Part shown: one piece after another, positions 18,336 through 26,844 of the stretch | How the letters are laid out: each line of letters starts with the position of its first letter | How positions within the stretch are numbered: the stretch's first letter is position 1 | Source of the DNA: SAR202 cluster bacterium | GTDB lineage: Bacteria > Chloroflexota > Dehalococcoidia > Lucifugimonadales > UBA6952 | NCBI GenBank assembly: GCA_009392515.1 | Contig: VFGE01000037.1 | Location: 1-39,520 of the forward strand | Reading direction: 5' to 3' | DNA length: 39,520 bases | Notes under the pieces: model-generated | The model's database searches: none | What the model was told of the DNA's origin: nothing | What the model saw: the letters and a program-made list of their open reading frames with translations, nothing else | Translations under genes and position numbers: made by a program

Positions 18336-19295
18336 TTAATTATTACTGATACGTGGGTCAAGCCACCCATATATAATATCTACCAGTAGATTGATAAACA
18401 CAAATATAAATGCAAAAACAAGAATTAATGCTTGTACTGTAGTGTAATCTCTATTTCTTATTGCCTCGATTAAATGAACACCAATACCTGGAATAGAAAA
18501 CACTGTTTCACTAACAACTGTACCTCCAAGTAGTCCTCCAACGGACATACTGACAACGGTTACGACAGGAATCATTGAATTCTTTAAAACGTGTCTCCAT
18601 ATAACAACAGTGTTTGCTAAGCCTTTTGCACGTGCTGTTCTAATGTAATCTTCTCTTAAAACTTCTAACATTGTGGAACGAGTCATTCGTGTGACAATAG
18701 CCATTAAGTTGAATCCAATAATTAATGCTGGAAATATTAATTGGGCCATATTAGCACCAGGATCTTCCCATAGATAATTTCGTCCAAGTGGTGGCATCCA
18801 CCGCCAGACCCTTACCGTTAACATTAGTATCATTAAACCTTCCCAGAATGCTGGAAGTGCAAGAAAAAAGATACTAAAGAAACGAGCAATTGCGTCTATC
18901 CAAGTGTCTTGTTTTAATGCAGAAATTATTCCTAGAGGTATCCCAACTAAACAGCCAATGATAACTGACATTATTGCAAGTTGCCCCGTGATTGGCATTC
19001 GTATCATTATTTCGTCGGCTACAGGCAATCTGTTCCACATAGAATTTCCCAAATCACCCATTGGTATTCCCTTTACCCAATTCCAATATTGTAATGGAAG
19101 TGGATCGTTAGTTCCTAATTCTTCTCGGAGTTTTTCTAAGGAAGCAGGATCTACGGCCGCTGCCCCTTCTTCACCTGCTAGTAATGCATAGGCAATATCG
19201 CCAGGTACAACTCGCATTAAGAGGAAAACAAATAATGTTGCACCAATTAATGTAGGTATCATAAATAATAATCTTCTTATGACAAAGGTCTGCAT
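18336..19295 (-). CDS. ABC transporter permease, DppB/OppB type
   Basis: This 319-residue membrane protein begins with the classic MQTFVIRRLLFMIPTLIG opening of DppB proteins. The periplasmic loop holds RVVPGD and LGTNDPLPLQYWNWVKG, and the EAA loop is RTARAKGLANTVVIWRHVLK (631 in no other copy here). It forms the membrane channel together with the DppC-type gene downstream. Oligopeptides, nickel or other small solutes are possible substrates; the permeases alone do not tell. A Shine-Dalgarno (TGAGGT) precedes the ATG. It is the first gene of the pair, and the binding protein and ATPases must lie elsewhere if the system is complete. Confidence 0.94.
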   Translation of the reverse strand: MQTFVIRRLLFMIPTLIGATLFVFLLMRVVPGDIAYALLAGEEGAAAVDPASLEKLREELGTNDPLPLQYWNWVKGIPMGDLGNSMWNRLPVADEIMIRMPITGQLAIMSVIIGCLVGIPLGIISALKQDTWIDAIARFFSIFFLALPAFWEGLMILMLTVRVWRWMPPLGRNYLWEDPGANMAQLIFPALIIGFNLMAIVTRMTRSTMLEVLREDYIRTARAKGLANTVVIWRHVLKNSMIPVVTVVSMSVGGLLGGTVVSETVFSIPGIGVHLIEAIRNRDYTTVQALILVFAFIFVFINLLVDIIYGWLDPRISNN

Positions 19296-19339
19296 AATTT
19301 ACCTCAATAAATATACTTATCTTTATTTAGATTAAGTTA

Positions 19340-19360
19340 CTAGAAAAGTTAACTTGCTAG
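19340..19360. promoter_or_regulatory. Operator-like palindrome upstream of the permease pair
   Basis: The perfect palindrome AAGTTAACTT (19346-19355) is flanked on both sides by CTAG (19340-19343 and 19357-19360), spaced two and one bases away. It lies in the 169-base gap upstream of the minus-strand dppB-type gene, where a repressor site would be expected. Nothing else coding is visible in this gap. The function is inferred. Confidence 0.3.
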
Positions 19361-19464
19361 ATTGTATGGTAAAGTTTTTAATCTTGCAATATAAATATCT
19401 AATACTAAGGGCATTTTATATATATTTATAAATTTTGCAACCATTTAATTAAATATTTTCGACA

Positions 19465-19971
19465 TTATTCTAGTTCTGCATTAATAACAGGAAACATAAC
19501 TATTGGTATAAACCCATAATCTGATTCAAATAACTTAGTAAAATGTAAGGCAATCAAACAATCGCACCTACTATAAGCTTCAAACTCTTCAACACTATCA
19601 ACACCATCTTCATAAAGAGGAACAATGTCTGGCCTGATAAAAAAATCGAATTTCTTGTTTTGTAAAGTGTGTAATGTAAAGGATGCTATTGTACCATCAT
19701 TATTATATTTCAATTTACGGATATACCCACCTGCTTCTTTTATATCAGATGGGTTTTTCACACTTTTGCCAGGTCCAAACCTGTGAGGAATAGTCAAACC
19801 ACCCCATGGACTATTGTAATAATTTGCTAATACTTTTTCTTCATATTTCATATTAGAAAGAAAAATTTGGTGATTAATACCATCAATTATGAGATATGTT
19901 GAAAATAACAATGCACTAGAAATCATAAGCAGGAAAATTATCCCTTTTTTATTATTGATTATATTTTTCAT
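19465..19971 (-). CDS. Hypothetical membrane-anchored extracytoplasmic protein
   Basis: I do not recognise this 168-residue protein. A single hydrophobic segment (about 10-30) after a lysine-rich start reads as an uncleaved anchor. The rest is hydrophilic and probably outside the membrane. It contains SPWGGLTIPHRFGPGKSV near 54 and two close cysteines in SRCDCLIALHFTKL (about 134-136), which could form a disulfide or a metal site. It is divergent from the cupredoxin-like lipoprotein gene, 97 bases apart, and lies 169 bases upstream of the permeases. Nothing in it looks like a solute-binding protein for those permeases. Confidence 0.6.
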   Translation of the reverse strand: MKNIINNKKGIIFLLMISSALLFSTYLIIDGINHQIFLSNMKYEEKVLANYYNSPWGGLTIPHRFGPGKSVKNPSDIKEAGGYIRKLKYNNDGTIASFTLHTLQNKKFDFFIRPDIVPLYEDGVDSVEEFEAYSRCDCLIALHFTKLFESDYGFIPIVMFPVINAELE

Positions 19972-20000
19972 TGATTATCATCCAAAAGTGTAAAACATTG

Positions 20001-20029
20001 TTGCATTAGAATACTAAATTATTTATACT
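20001..20029 (+). promoter_or_regulatory. Sigma-70-type promoter for the lipoprotein pair
   Basis: TTGCAT (20001-20006) and TATACT (20024-20029) are separated by exactly 17 bases, and a strong Shine-Dalgarno (AGGGGGGAAG, about 20050-20060) precedes the ATG at 20069. The resulting leader would be about 30 bases long. Confidence 0.55.
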
Positions 20030-20068
20030 GACGCTACTTTTTAAATATATAAGGGGGGAAGTGAACTC

Positions 20069-20494
20069 ATGAAACAAATGAAACTTCTTTTATCTACAAT
20101 AATTCTTTCACTATTTGTTATTGCCTGTGGAGGTACTAGCGAGTCACAAGACGAAGGTACAACAGCTGTTGCATTAGGGCAATTTGGAAAAGACACTACC
20201 CTTACAGCAGAGACTTCTGAAGTATTAGAACTAACTATGTCAAGCGAAGGTTTGTCTCCACAAAATTTTGATATTAAAGTCGGACAAGGGTATGTACTTA
20301 AAGTTACTAATAATACCACCAGACCACGCTTTATCATTGCTTATCGACACGGTATTAATCAAGTTGTTCCTCCTGGAGAAACAATAACAACCGCACCATT
20401 TTCAGATCAAGAAGTTGGTTTTGTGGAACAAGGACGAGAGCAATCTCGTGGATCACAAAAAAAATGGCAATTTACTATAACTGTTGTTGAATAA
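20069..20494 (+). CDS. Cupredoxin-like lipoprotein without copper ligands
   Basis: This 141-residue protein has a clear lipoprotein signal peptide with lipobox FVIAC (lipidated Cys20), then a short Ser/Glu-rich linker. The domain from about residue 48 (VLELTMSSEGLSPQNFDIKV, then GYVLKVTNN, VVPPGET, and a final WQFTITVVE) has the beta-strand rhythm of a cupredoxin. No Cys or Met/His ligand set for copper is present after Cys20. It could be a structural relative or partner of the true cupredoxin encoded 11 bases downstream. It has the best Shine-Dalgarno in this region, so it may be well expressed. The family assignment is tentative. Confidence 0.65.
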   Translation: MKQMKLLLSTIILSLFVIACGGTSESQDEGTTAVALGQFGKDTTLTAETSEVLELTMSSEGLSPQNFDIKVGQGYVLKVTNNTTRPRFIIAYRHGINQVVPPGETITTAPFSDQEVGFVEQGREQSRGSQKKWQFTITVVE

Positions 20495-20505
20495 TAAATA
20501 ATAAT

Positions 20506-21039
20506 TTGTACAAATTTATATTATTAATAACATTAATATTTATGTCATGTACTACAGCTGAAAGCGAAAGACCGTTCAGTAAAAACATTGACCCTCTGCA
20601 CAAACCAGTTGCTAATAGACCCGCACCTGATACAGTTGTTGTACTAGATTTAGAAAACAGATATGAATTTGACCTTTTACCTCGATCAATTAATGGTTTT
20701 AATGTTGAATTTAATAACGTAAGTGATGACAACGTTGATGAACCTTTATATTTAAAAACAGGTAGAGTAAGATTTGTTATTAAAAATACAGGTACTATTT
20801 CCCATAATTTGCGTATTCAAAACTATAAAGAAGACCCAATGGAGCCTAGCACTTTCGATATGTCAGTACCTTCGGTAAATGATTTTTTATTACCTGGTGA
20901 ATCAACTGAATTTGAATTAAATATGTGGGCAGGTAAATTTATGCTTACGTGTGCGGTAACAAATCACGATGAGAGAGGAATGTTTAGGCCGTTAATAATT
21001 GACCCTGATATAATACATCCAGATTTGATATTGCACTAA
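20506..21039 (+). CDS. Type I copper cupredoxin lipoprotein
   Basis: The 177-residue protein has a lipoprotein signal (IFMSC, Cys15) and a cupredoxin domain from about residue 80. The blue-copper ligand set is complete: His100 (ISHNLRI), then Cys149, His154 and Met159 in CAVTNHDERGM, the C-x4-H-x4-M spacing that I recall for Chloroflexus auracyanin B. The WAGKFMLTC strand before the cysteine is typical. It should be a membrane-tethered one-electron carrier outside the cytoplasm. The start is TTG 20506, with no in-frame ATG before the signal peptide and no evident Shine-Dalgarno. It is probably co-transcribed with the lipoprotein upstream. Confidence 0.85.
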   Translation: MYKFILLITLIFMSCTTAESERPFSKNIDPLHKPVANRPAPDTVVVLDLENRYEFDLLPRSINGFNVEFNNVSDDNVDEPLYLKTGRVRFVIKNTGTISHNLRIQNYKEDPMEPSTFDMSVPSVNDFLLPGESTEFELNMWAGKFMLTCAVTNHDERGMFRPLIIDPDIIHPDLILH

Positions 21040-21067
21040 ATTAAACTTATATTGACTATTACTTTTG

Positions 21068-21097
21068 TTGTATATCCTATTTAGATTGTGATAAAAT
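21068..21097 (+). promoter_or_regulatory. Candidate promoter upstream of nuoE
   Basis: TTGTAT (21068-21073) and TAAAAT (21092-21097) are 18 bases apart in the 99-base gap before nuoE. A second possible -35, TTGACT (21052-21057), has no well-spaced -10. The call rests only on these matches. Confidence 0.3.
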
Positions 21098-21138
21098 TCT
21101 CATAGGTAACCGACATTATTTATAGAACGGGGTATTGT

Positions 21139-21627
21139 TTGGAACCTACCACAAATAATTCAGAACTAGAAACACAGATAAATAATGCTATTGAACATAA
21201 TTTATCTGGAAGAATGACTATCTTAGCAGCTCTTTTAGCTGTTCAAGATGATTTAGGATATATACCTCAAAAAGCCTTAGAAATAGTTTCTGAATTAAAC
21301 TCGACAACAGTAAACGATGTATGGGGAGTAGCCTCCTTTTACCCTAATTTTAGATTTACACCCCCTACAAACCATACAGTAGAGATTTGTTGGGGCCCTT
21401 CATGTCATATCACAGGAGCTCAAGATATAATTAAAACTTGTCTCAATGAACTTAAACTCGAAACAGAAGGCGATACTAGTGATAATTATATCAGCTTTAA
21501 ATACAATACTTGTTTAGCAGCTTGTGCTCAAAGTCCTGTGGGAAGTGTAGATCACAAGATAATCGGAAGACTTACAAAGGAAAAGATTATTGATTTAATC
21601 AATAATCTCAAAAACAATAAGAAATAA
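21139..21627 (+). CDS. nuoE: NADH dehydrogenase 24-kDa subunit (NuoE/HoxE-like)
   Basis: This 162-residue thioredoxin-fold subunit binds a [2Fe-2S] cluster through Cys84, Cys89 (CWGPSC), Cys125 and Cys129 (CLAAC), the family spacing. The N-terminal helical part with VWGVASFYPNF is typical. It partners NuoF in NADH oxidation. The start is TTG 21139, preceded by an ACGGGG stretch that could serve as Shine-Dalgarno. nuoF follows after three bases and nuoG twelve bases after that. No membrane subunit of complex I is in the window, so the module could serve complex I, a hydrogenase or another NAD-linked enzyme. Confidence 0.95.
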   Translation: MEPTTNNSELETQINNAIEHNLSGRMTILAALLAVQDDLGYIPQKALEIVSELNSTTVNDVWGVASFYPNFRFTPPTNHTVEICWGPSCHITGAQDIIKTCLNELKLETEGDTSDNYISFKYNTCLAACAQSPVGSVDHKIIGRLTKEKIIDLINNLKNNKK

Positions 21628-21630
21628 ACT

Positions 21631-23331
21631 ATGCAAAAATTTATTGATTTAAAAAAGACAGCCCAAAGCCACTACGATAATATTCTTAAAAAACCTCGAA
21701 TAAGAGTTGGCACAGACATCTCAGGTGTTGCTGCCGGCTCCCTTGAAATAAGCAATGAATTTTCAAAATATATCTCAGAGAAAAACCTTGATACAACCTT
21801 ATCACATGTCGGTGGATTTGGACTTTCTTATGCCGAACCTTTGATTGATGTTGAAATGCCTGATGGTTCTAGAGTTTTTTATTCAAACGTATCCATTCAA
21901 AACGTAAAAAATATTGTAGAGAGCCACATTATTAATGGGAAACCACTTTATGATATAGCATTTGCTTATACTGGCAATTTAGTTAATACGAATAACACCC
22001 CAGAATTTTACGAACTACCTGAAAACAAACTTCAGAAAAAAATACTCACTGAAAACTTTGGTCATATTGACCCAACAGATATATATGAATACATAGTAAA
22101 TAACGGTTATTCAGCCTTAGCAAAAGCATTGTTTGAAATGGAAATAGATAATGTTCACAAAGAAATATTGGATTCCAAACTTCGTGGCAGAGGCGGAGCA
22201 GCATTTCCTACCGGTGTTAAATTGGGGTTTTTGAAAGGTTCAGATGCTAAAGAAAAATACATTTTATGTAACTGTGAAGAAGGAGACCCTGGAGCCTGGA
22301 ATGATAAAGCAATACTCGAAAGTGACCCTCATCGCTTACTCGAAGGTTTAATATTGGCAGCTATAGCTACAAACGCATCTAACGGTATCATTTTTATTAG
22401 ACACGGTAACGATATTCCAATCGAAAGAACAAAAGAAGCTGTTAAAAATGCTTATGAACACGGCTTGCTTGGTAAAAATATTTTGGGATCAGAATTCTCA
22501 TTTGATGCAGAAGTAGTATTAGTAGGAGAATCGTATGTAGCTGGCGAAGAAACAGCCTTAATGGAAGCTATTGAAGGTAAGAGAGCAATGCCTAGGTACA
22601 AACCACCTTTTCCTGCTGCCTTTGGAGTATGGGGACACCCAAGTAATATTAATAATATTAAAACCATTGCAAATTTACCATCCATAATTCTCAAAGGTAG
22701 TGAATGGTTTACTTCAATTGGGACTGATACTAGTACAGGAACTGCTATTTTATGCCTCTCTGGGAATATTAATAAACCTGGGTTATATGAAATTGAAATG
22801 GGTACAACTATAAGATCTGTAATAGAAGACATATGTAATGGTATTCCAGATAATAAAGAATTAAAGTTACTTCAAACAGGAGGACCCTTAGGTGGAGTAC
22901 TTAATTCTACTAAATTAGATACATCTATAGATTTCGATTCAATGGCTAAAGCTGGCGCTATATTAGGTTCAGGTGGAATAATTGTTGCTGATGAAGATGT
23001 TGATGTAGTAGATTTAACACGAATGTTGATAGCATTTTGTCAGTTCGAATCTTGTGGGAAATGTTTCCCATGTCGCCTTGGAAATTCACATTTATTAGAA
23101 ATACTAAATCGAATATGTGGCAAAAACTCATCAGATTCTGATATCGATTTGATGAGAAAAGTTGGTACTAATATGCAACAAGGATCACTTTGTGGTCATG
23201 GTCAACTAGGGTTTAATCCGATTAAATCCGCATTAGAATACTTTAAAGAAGATTTCGATTTCGCTTTGGATTCAACACCAAGTATATCCAATACAACTAT
23301 TAATATACCTACACGAGCTAATCGCTATTAA
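21631..23331 (+). CDS. nuoF: NADH-binding flavoprotein subunit (NuoF/HoxF/HydB-like)
   Basis: The 566-residue protein carries the NADH/FMN site LRGRGGAAFPTG (184-195) and CNCEEGDPGAWND (213-225). A SLBB region follows, then the [4Fe-4S] site ESCGKCFPC with Cys475, Cys478, Cys481 and Cys521. By family it oxidises NADH with FMN. About 120 extra N-terminal residues resemble the thioredoxin-like domain fused to HydB/HoxF-type subunits (IRVGTDISGVAAGS, EPLIDVEMPDG), but every cluster-ligand cysteine of that domain is missing. The long form is more like hydrogenase or formate-dehydrogenase diaphorase subunits than E. coli NuoF. Confidence 0.95.
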   Translation: MQKFIDLKKTAQSHYDNILKKPRIRVGTDISGVAAGSLEISNEFSKYISEKNLDTTLSHVGGFGLSYAEPLIDVEMPDGSRVFYSNVSIQNVKNIVESHIINGKPLYDIAFAYTGNLVNTNNTPEFYELPENKLQKKILTENFGHIDPTDIYEYIVNNGYSALAKALFEMEIDNVHKEILDSKLRGRGGAAFPTGVKLGFLKGSDAKEKYILCNCEEGDPGAWNDKAILESDPHRLLEGLILAAIATNASNGIIFIRHGNDIPIERTKEAVKNAYEHGLLGKNILGSEFSFDAEVVLVGESYVAGEETALMEAIEGKRAMPRYKPPFPAAFGVWGHPSNINNIKTIANLPSIILKGSEWFTSIGTDTSTGTAILCLSGNINKPGLYEIEMGTTIRSVIEDICNGIPDNKELKLLQTGGPLGGVLNSTKLDTSIDFDSMAKAGAILGSGGIIVADEDVDVVDLTRMLIAFCQFESCGKCFPCRLGNSHLLEILNRICGKNSSDSDIDLMRKVGTNMQQGSLCGHGQLGFNPIKSALEYFKEDFDFALDSTPSISNTTINIPTRANRY

Positions 23332-23343
23332 AGGGAGAAAATA

Positions 23344-26172
23344 ATGGTAGCAAATGGTCAAGAAATAACTATCACAATAGATGGGAAAAATATAACAACA
23401 TCCCCTGGTAAAACTGTTCTTGAAGCTGCACTAGATTCACAGATATATATTCCATATTTATGCTACCACCCGGGTATGAAACCTTTTGCTGCTTGCAGAA
23501 TGTGTATGGTGAGAGAAGAAGTAGAAATGGAAGTAGACCAAGATGGTCAAAAAGTAAAACAAAAAGTATTAAGACCTGCTACTGCATCATGTGCCTTGCC
23601 AGTTCGTGATGGGATGGTAATTAAATCTAATACTGAAGAAATACGAGAATTGCAAACAGACATAATGGAAATGGTTATTGCCGAACATCCACATGGTTGT
23701 CTTACTTGTCATAGAATAGATTTATGTGGACCTGGAGATATCTGTTTACGTCATGTATCTGTAAATGATAGATGCGTAACTTGCCCTAAAAATGAAAGGT
23801 GTGAATTAAAAGACACCGTAAGATTTCTCGGTATGGATATAAATTCTCCTCTGAATTACCAAACACGTAATCTCCCAGTAGAAAATGGCGATCCTTTTTA
23901 TGATCGAGATTATAATTTATGCATTGTTTGTGCACGATGTGTCAGAGTCTGTGAGGAAGTACGTGGTGATAATGCAATTACTTTCCTTGAAAGGGCAGGG
24001 CAGTCTCTTGTAGGGACAAGCAATGGAACAAGTCTTATGCAATCAGGATGTGAATTCTGTGGTGCTTGTATAGATGTTTGCCCAGTTGGAGCTCTAGTAG
24101 AGAGGGATAATAAATGGGAAAAAGCTACAAATGTTGAAAAAACGATTTGTAATTTATGTCCTGCTGGATGTCAACTTAATTTTGAATTCAATCAACGTAA
24201 TAAAATGATCCGTGTTATACCCGAATTAAATTCTCCTGTTAATAAAGGACAAGGATGCTTTAGAGGTAAATTTGGTTCAGATTACGTAAATAAAAAAAGA
24301 AATACTACTCCAAAAGTTCAAAATAATGGAATATTCACTGAAATTGAATTAGATAAAATTATTAATGATCTTTCAGGTAGAATCGAAACTATGAGCCCCG
24401 ATCAAACAGTGTTCTTAGTTGCTCCTAATATTTCCAATGAATCTGCTTATGTAACGCAAAAGTTTGCACGATCAGTTCTAAAAACTAATAATATAATAAC
24501 TGATACTGATATCTCTTCTCAATATATAGAACCATTAATAAATAGATTGGGATTTGCAGCTTCTACAAATACTATTTGGAATATTGAAAAGTCTGATTGT
24601 ATTCTCGTTATAAACGCGAATATTACTGAAGAATACAATTTATTAGGTTTACCTATCAAAAGTGCACAACGTAATGGAAGTAAACTTATTACAATTGACT
24701 CTAGAGAAACTGAGACAACATCATTTTCAGATAAATGGATCAGACCTAAACCAGGTTCAGAAACAATACTTCTACAATCTATTATTAAAAAAATGATCAC
24801 TTTAAAAAAGACAAATCTTGATGAAATATTTCAAGAGATTACTCCTCTAGAATACATAGAGAACTTATCAAACCTTTCTGATGAAACTATTACTCAACGT
24901 ACTGGTATTTGTTCGAACGATATCGATGCAATTACTAGCGAATTGTTCAATGCAAAATCAATTTCATTAATTTACGCATCTGATAATATTCTGTTCCCAC
25001 ATCTTAATAGCTATGTTAATAATATAATTGATTTAACTATAGTGTCTCAAAACGTATTTGTTGAAAATGGAGGGATTTATCCATTATCTCAAGGTAGCAA
25101 CCAACAAGGTATTATAGATATGGGGTGTAGATCTGAAGTTTTACCAGGGCATCAATTAGTAAGTAATCAAGAATCTGTAAATAAAATTTTAAATACATAT
25201 GGTTCGGATAACTTTAATACAAATCCAATTGATTATAATAAATTTGTCGATATGCATAGAAACGCTTTGGTAAAAAATATATTTATAGTTGGAGACATTG
25301 AGTCATTTTCAGAAAACCATATAATATTCGATGAGAAACTTCGAAATAATATTGATAATTTGATAACTATAAATCCATCCCCATCTGAAAAACTAAATCA
25401 AATTAGTGATTATATTGTACCCACAACACTACATACTGAAGAAAGTGGTACCTTTACAAATTTGGAGAGAAGAGTCCAAATATCTGATGCTATTATACCG
25501 ACCTCAGGCAATGTTCTTCCAATCTGGAATGTTCTTTCAATAATTGCTTCAAAACTAAGTAATAAAACATTTAACTATAACAATTCTTCAGATGTTATGA
25601 ACGAAATATCTTCACAAATTACACAATATAAATCAATTTCATATGCCAAATTAAATTCTAATGCAAAAGTAATTTTGAAACCCGCAGAAGATAATCCACT
25701 ACCAACACAATTGTTACATTCAGATCGTATCTTAATAGGTTTATGTTGGCCAGCCGAAATTAATGTTAATGAGTTAAAAATAACTTCTCTTAGTAATTGT
25801 GAAGATATAAAAAACGAAAATGATATATTGAAATTAATACCTGGGAGAGTTTTGTCGCTTGAAGGCACTGAAATTGAAACAAATCCATTTACTAATAAAA
25901 ATAAAGTTATTTACGAAAAAATATTGACTATTTCATTGGACGATGCTACCAATCTATCCCTTTCACCTGGAGACAGAGTGAACATTTCATTTAATGATGT
26001 TGAAACTACTGCGGAAATCAAAATAGATCCAAACTGGCACAACGGATTTGTATCCTGTACGGATTTATTTGCAGAATATATCTCAGAATTAGAAGAAGAT
26101 AAAACATTTAACCCTATGCTAAAACCTGGTAAATTACATTACCAAAATGTATTAATAACAAAAATTAACTAA
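23344..26172 (+). CDS. nuoG: Iron-sulfur/molybdopterin-fold subunit (NuoG/Fdh-alpha-like)
   Basis: The 942 residues hold, in order: a [2Fe-2S] domain (Cys40, 51, 54, 83); the His-Cys3 site His115, Cys119, 122, 128; an extra block with Cys134, 144, 147, 153 ending CELKD; two [4Fe-4S] sites (Cys193, 196, 199, 203 and 236, 239, 242, 246); and a further site Cys269, 272, 276, 305. A molybdopterin-oxidoreductase fold follows. Around residues 385-391, where formate dehydrogenases have the Cys/Sec metal ligand, it reads TDTDIS, so this domain is probably not catalytic, as in NuoG. A strong Shine-Dalgarno AAGGGAG (23331-23337) precedes the ATG. The protein should relay electrons from NuoEF. Confidence 0.93.
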   Translation: MVANGQEITITIDGKNITTSPGKTVLEAALDSQIYIPYLCYHPGMKPFAACRMCMVREEVEMEVDQDGQKVKQKVLRPATASCALPVRDGMVIKSNTEEIRELQTDIMEMVIAEHPHGCLTCHRIDLCGPGDICLRHVSVNDRCVTCPKNERCELKDTVRFLGMDINSPLNYQTRNLPVENGDPFYDRDYNLCIVCARCVRVCEEVRGDNAITFLERAGQSLVGTSNGTSLMQSGCEFCGACIDVCPVGALVERDNKWEKATNVEKTICNLCPAGCQLNFEFNQRNKMIRVIPELNSPVNKGQGCFRGKFGSDYVNKKRNTTPKVQNNGIFTEIELDKIINDLSGRIETMSPDQTVFLVAPNISNESAYVTQKFARSVLKTNNIITDTDISSQYIEPLINRLGFAASTNTIWNIEKSDCILVINANITEEYNLLGLPIKSAQRNGSKLITIDSRETETTSFSDKWIRPKPGSETILLQSIIKKMITLKKTNLDEIFQEITPLEYIENLSNLSDETITQRTGICSNDIDAITSELFNAKSISLIYASDNILFPHLNSYVNNIIDLTIVSQNVFVENGGIYPLSQGSNQQGIIDMGCRSEVLPGHQLVSNQESVNKILNTYGSDNFNTNPIDYNKFVDMHRNALVKNIFIVGDIESFSENHIIFDEKLRNNIDNLITINPSPSEKLNQISDYIVPTTLHTEESGTFTNLERRVQISDAIIPTSGNVLPIWNVLSIIASKLSNKTFNYNNSSDVMNEISSQITQYKSISYAKLNSNAKVILKPAEDNPLPTQLLHSDRILIGLCWPAEINVNELKITSLSNCEDIKNENDILKLIPGRVLSLEGTEIETNPFTNKNKVIYEKILTISLDDATNLSLSPGDRVNISFNDVETTAEIKIDPNWHNGFVSCTDLFAEYISELEEDKTFNPMLKPGKLHYQNVLITKIN

Positions 26173-26184
26173 TGATTGATTATT

Positions 26185-26808
26185 ATGAATTGGATTATTG
26201 TTAGACATGCAGAAAGTAATTGGAACAAAAAAGGTATATTTCAAGGACAGAAAAACCCTAAATTAAGTTCTAATGGTTTAATTCAAGCTTCTAAAATACA
26301 TCTAGGGCTGAGAAGTTTGTCAATTGAGCATATATATTCCAGTGATTTAGAAAGAGCTAAGAAAACAGCAACTATTTTGAATACTACGTTAAATCTACCA
26401 CTCGAAACAACTGAAAATATTCGTGAAATAGGATTTGGAGAATGGGAAGGGTTAAAAAGAAACGAAGTAGAGTCTAAGTATCCGTACGAATATGAACAAT
26501 GGATAAACAAAGGTCTTATACTTGAAAATATTAAAAATGCGGAGAATTTAGATAATTTAATAACTAGACTGACTCAGTTTATTGCTGATGTTAAACTAAA
26601 ACACTCAGATGGCAAAACTGTATTAGTAGTCTCGCACGGCGGGACAATACGCGTTTTGGCTAAAATGCTTTTAGGATTACCTATAGATCAAACCATTTCA
26701 ATGTCAACTAATAATGCTGGGATTTCTATCATCGAATCATCTCTTACTAAGAATAATAGTCGACCTACTATTCATCATTGGAATCAAATTACTCATCTTG
26801 TAAGTTGA
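26185..26808 (+). CDS. Histidine phosphatase family protein (phosphoglycerate mutase-like)
   Basis: This is a 207-residue member of the branch-1 histidine phosphatase family. The phosphohistidine motif is IVRHAESNWN near the start, SSDLERAKKTA supplies the next arginine, EIGFGEWEG the acid, and VVSHGGTIR the second catalytic histidine. It fits broad phosphatases and alpha-ribazole phosphatase (CobC) better than true glycolytic mutase, which is longer; the substrate is unknown. The frame extends upstream to TTG 26176, but ATG 26185 places the motif at the usual distance from the start. It lies 12 bases after nuoG and 36 before modA, possibly in one transcript. Confidence 0.9.
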   Translation: MNWIIVRHAESNWNKKGIFQGQKNPKLSSNGLIQASKIHLGLRSLSIEHIYSSDLERAKKTATILNTTLNLPLETTENIREIGFGEWEGLKRNEVESKYPYEYEQWINKGLILENIKNAENLDNLITRLTQFIADVKLKHSDGKTVLVVSHGGTIRVLAKMLLGLPIDQTISMSTNNAGISIIESSLTKNNSRPTIHHWNQITHLVS

Positions 26809-26844
26809 GGTGAATTTAATTATTTTGTCTGATAAACTCAGCTA

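Noticed and set aside
19296-19464. Possible tRNA or small RNA gene in the largest gap
   Set aside because: I found no cloverleaf or terminator hairpin there, only A+T-rich sequence with a palindrome.
23344-26172. NuoG-like protein as a catalytic formate dehydrogenase
   Set aside because: The position of the Cys/Sec metal ligand reads TDTDIS near residues 385-391, so the molybdopterin-fold domain is probably inactive.
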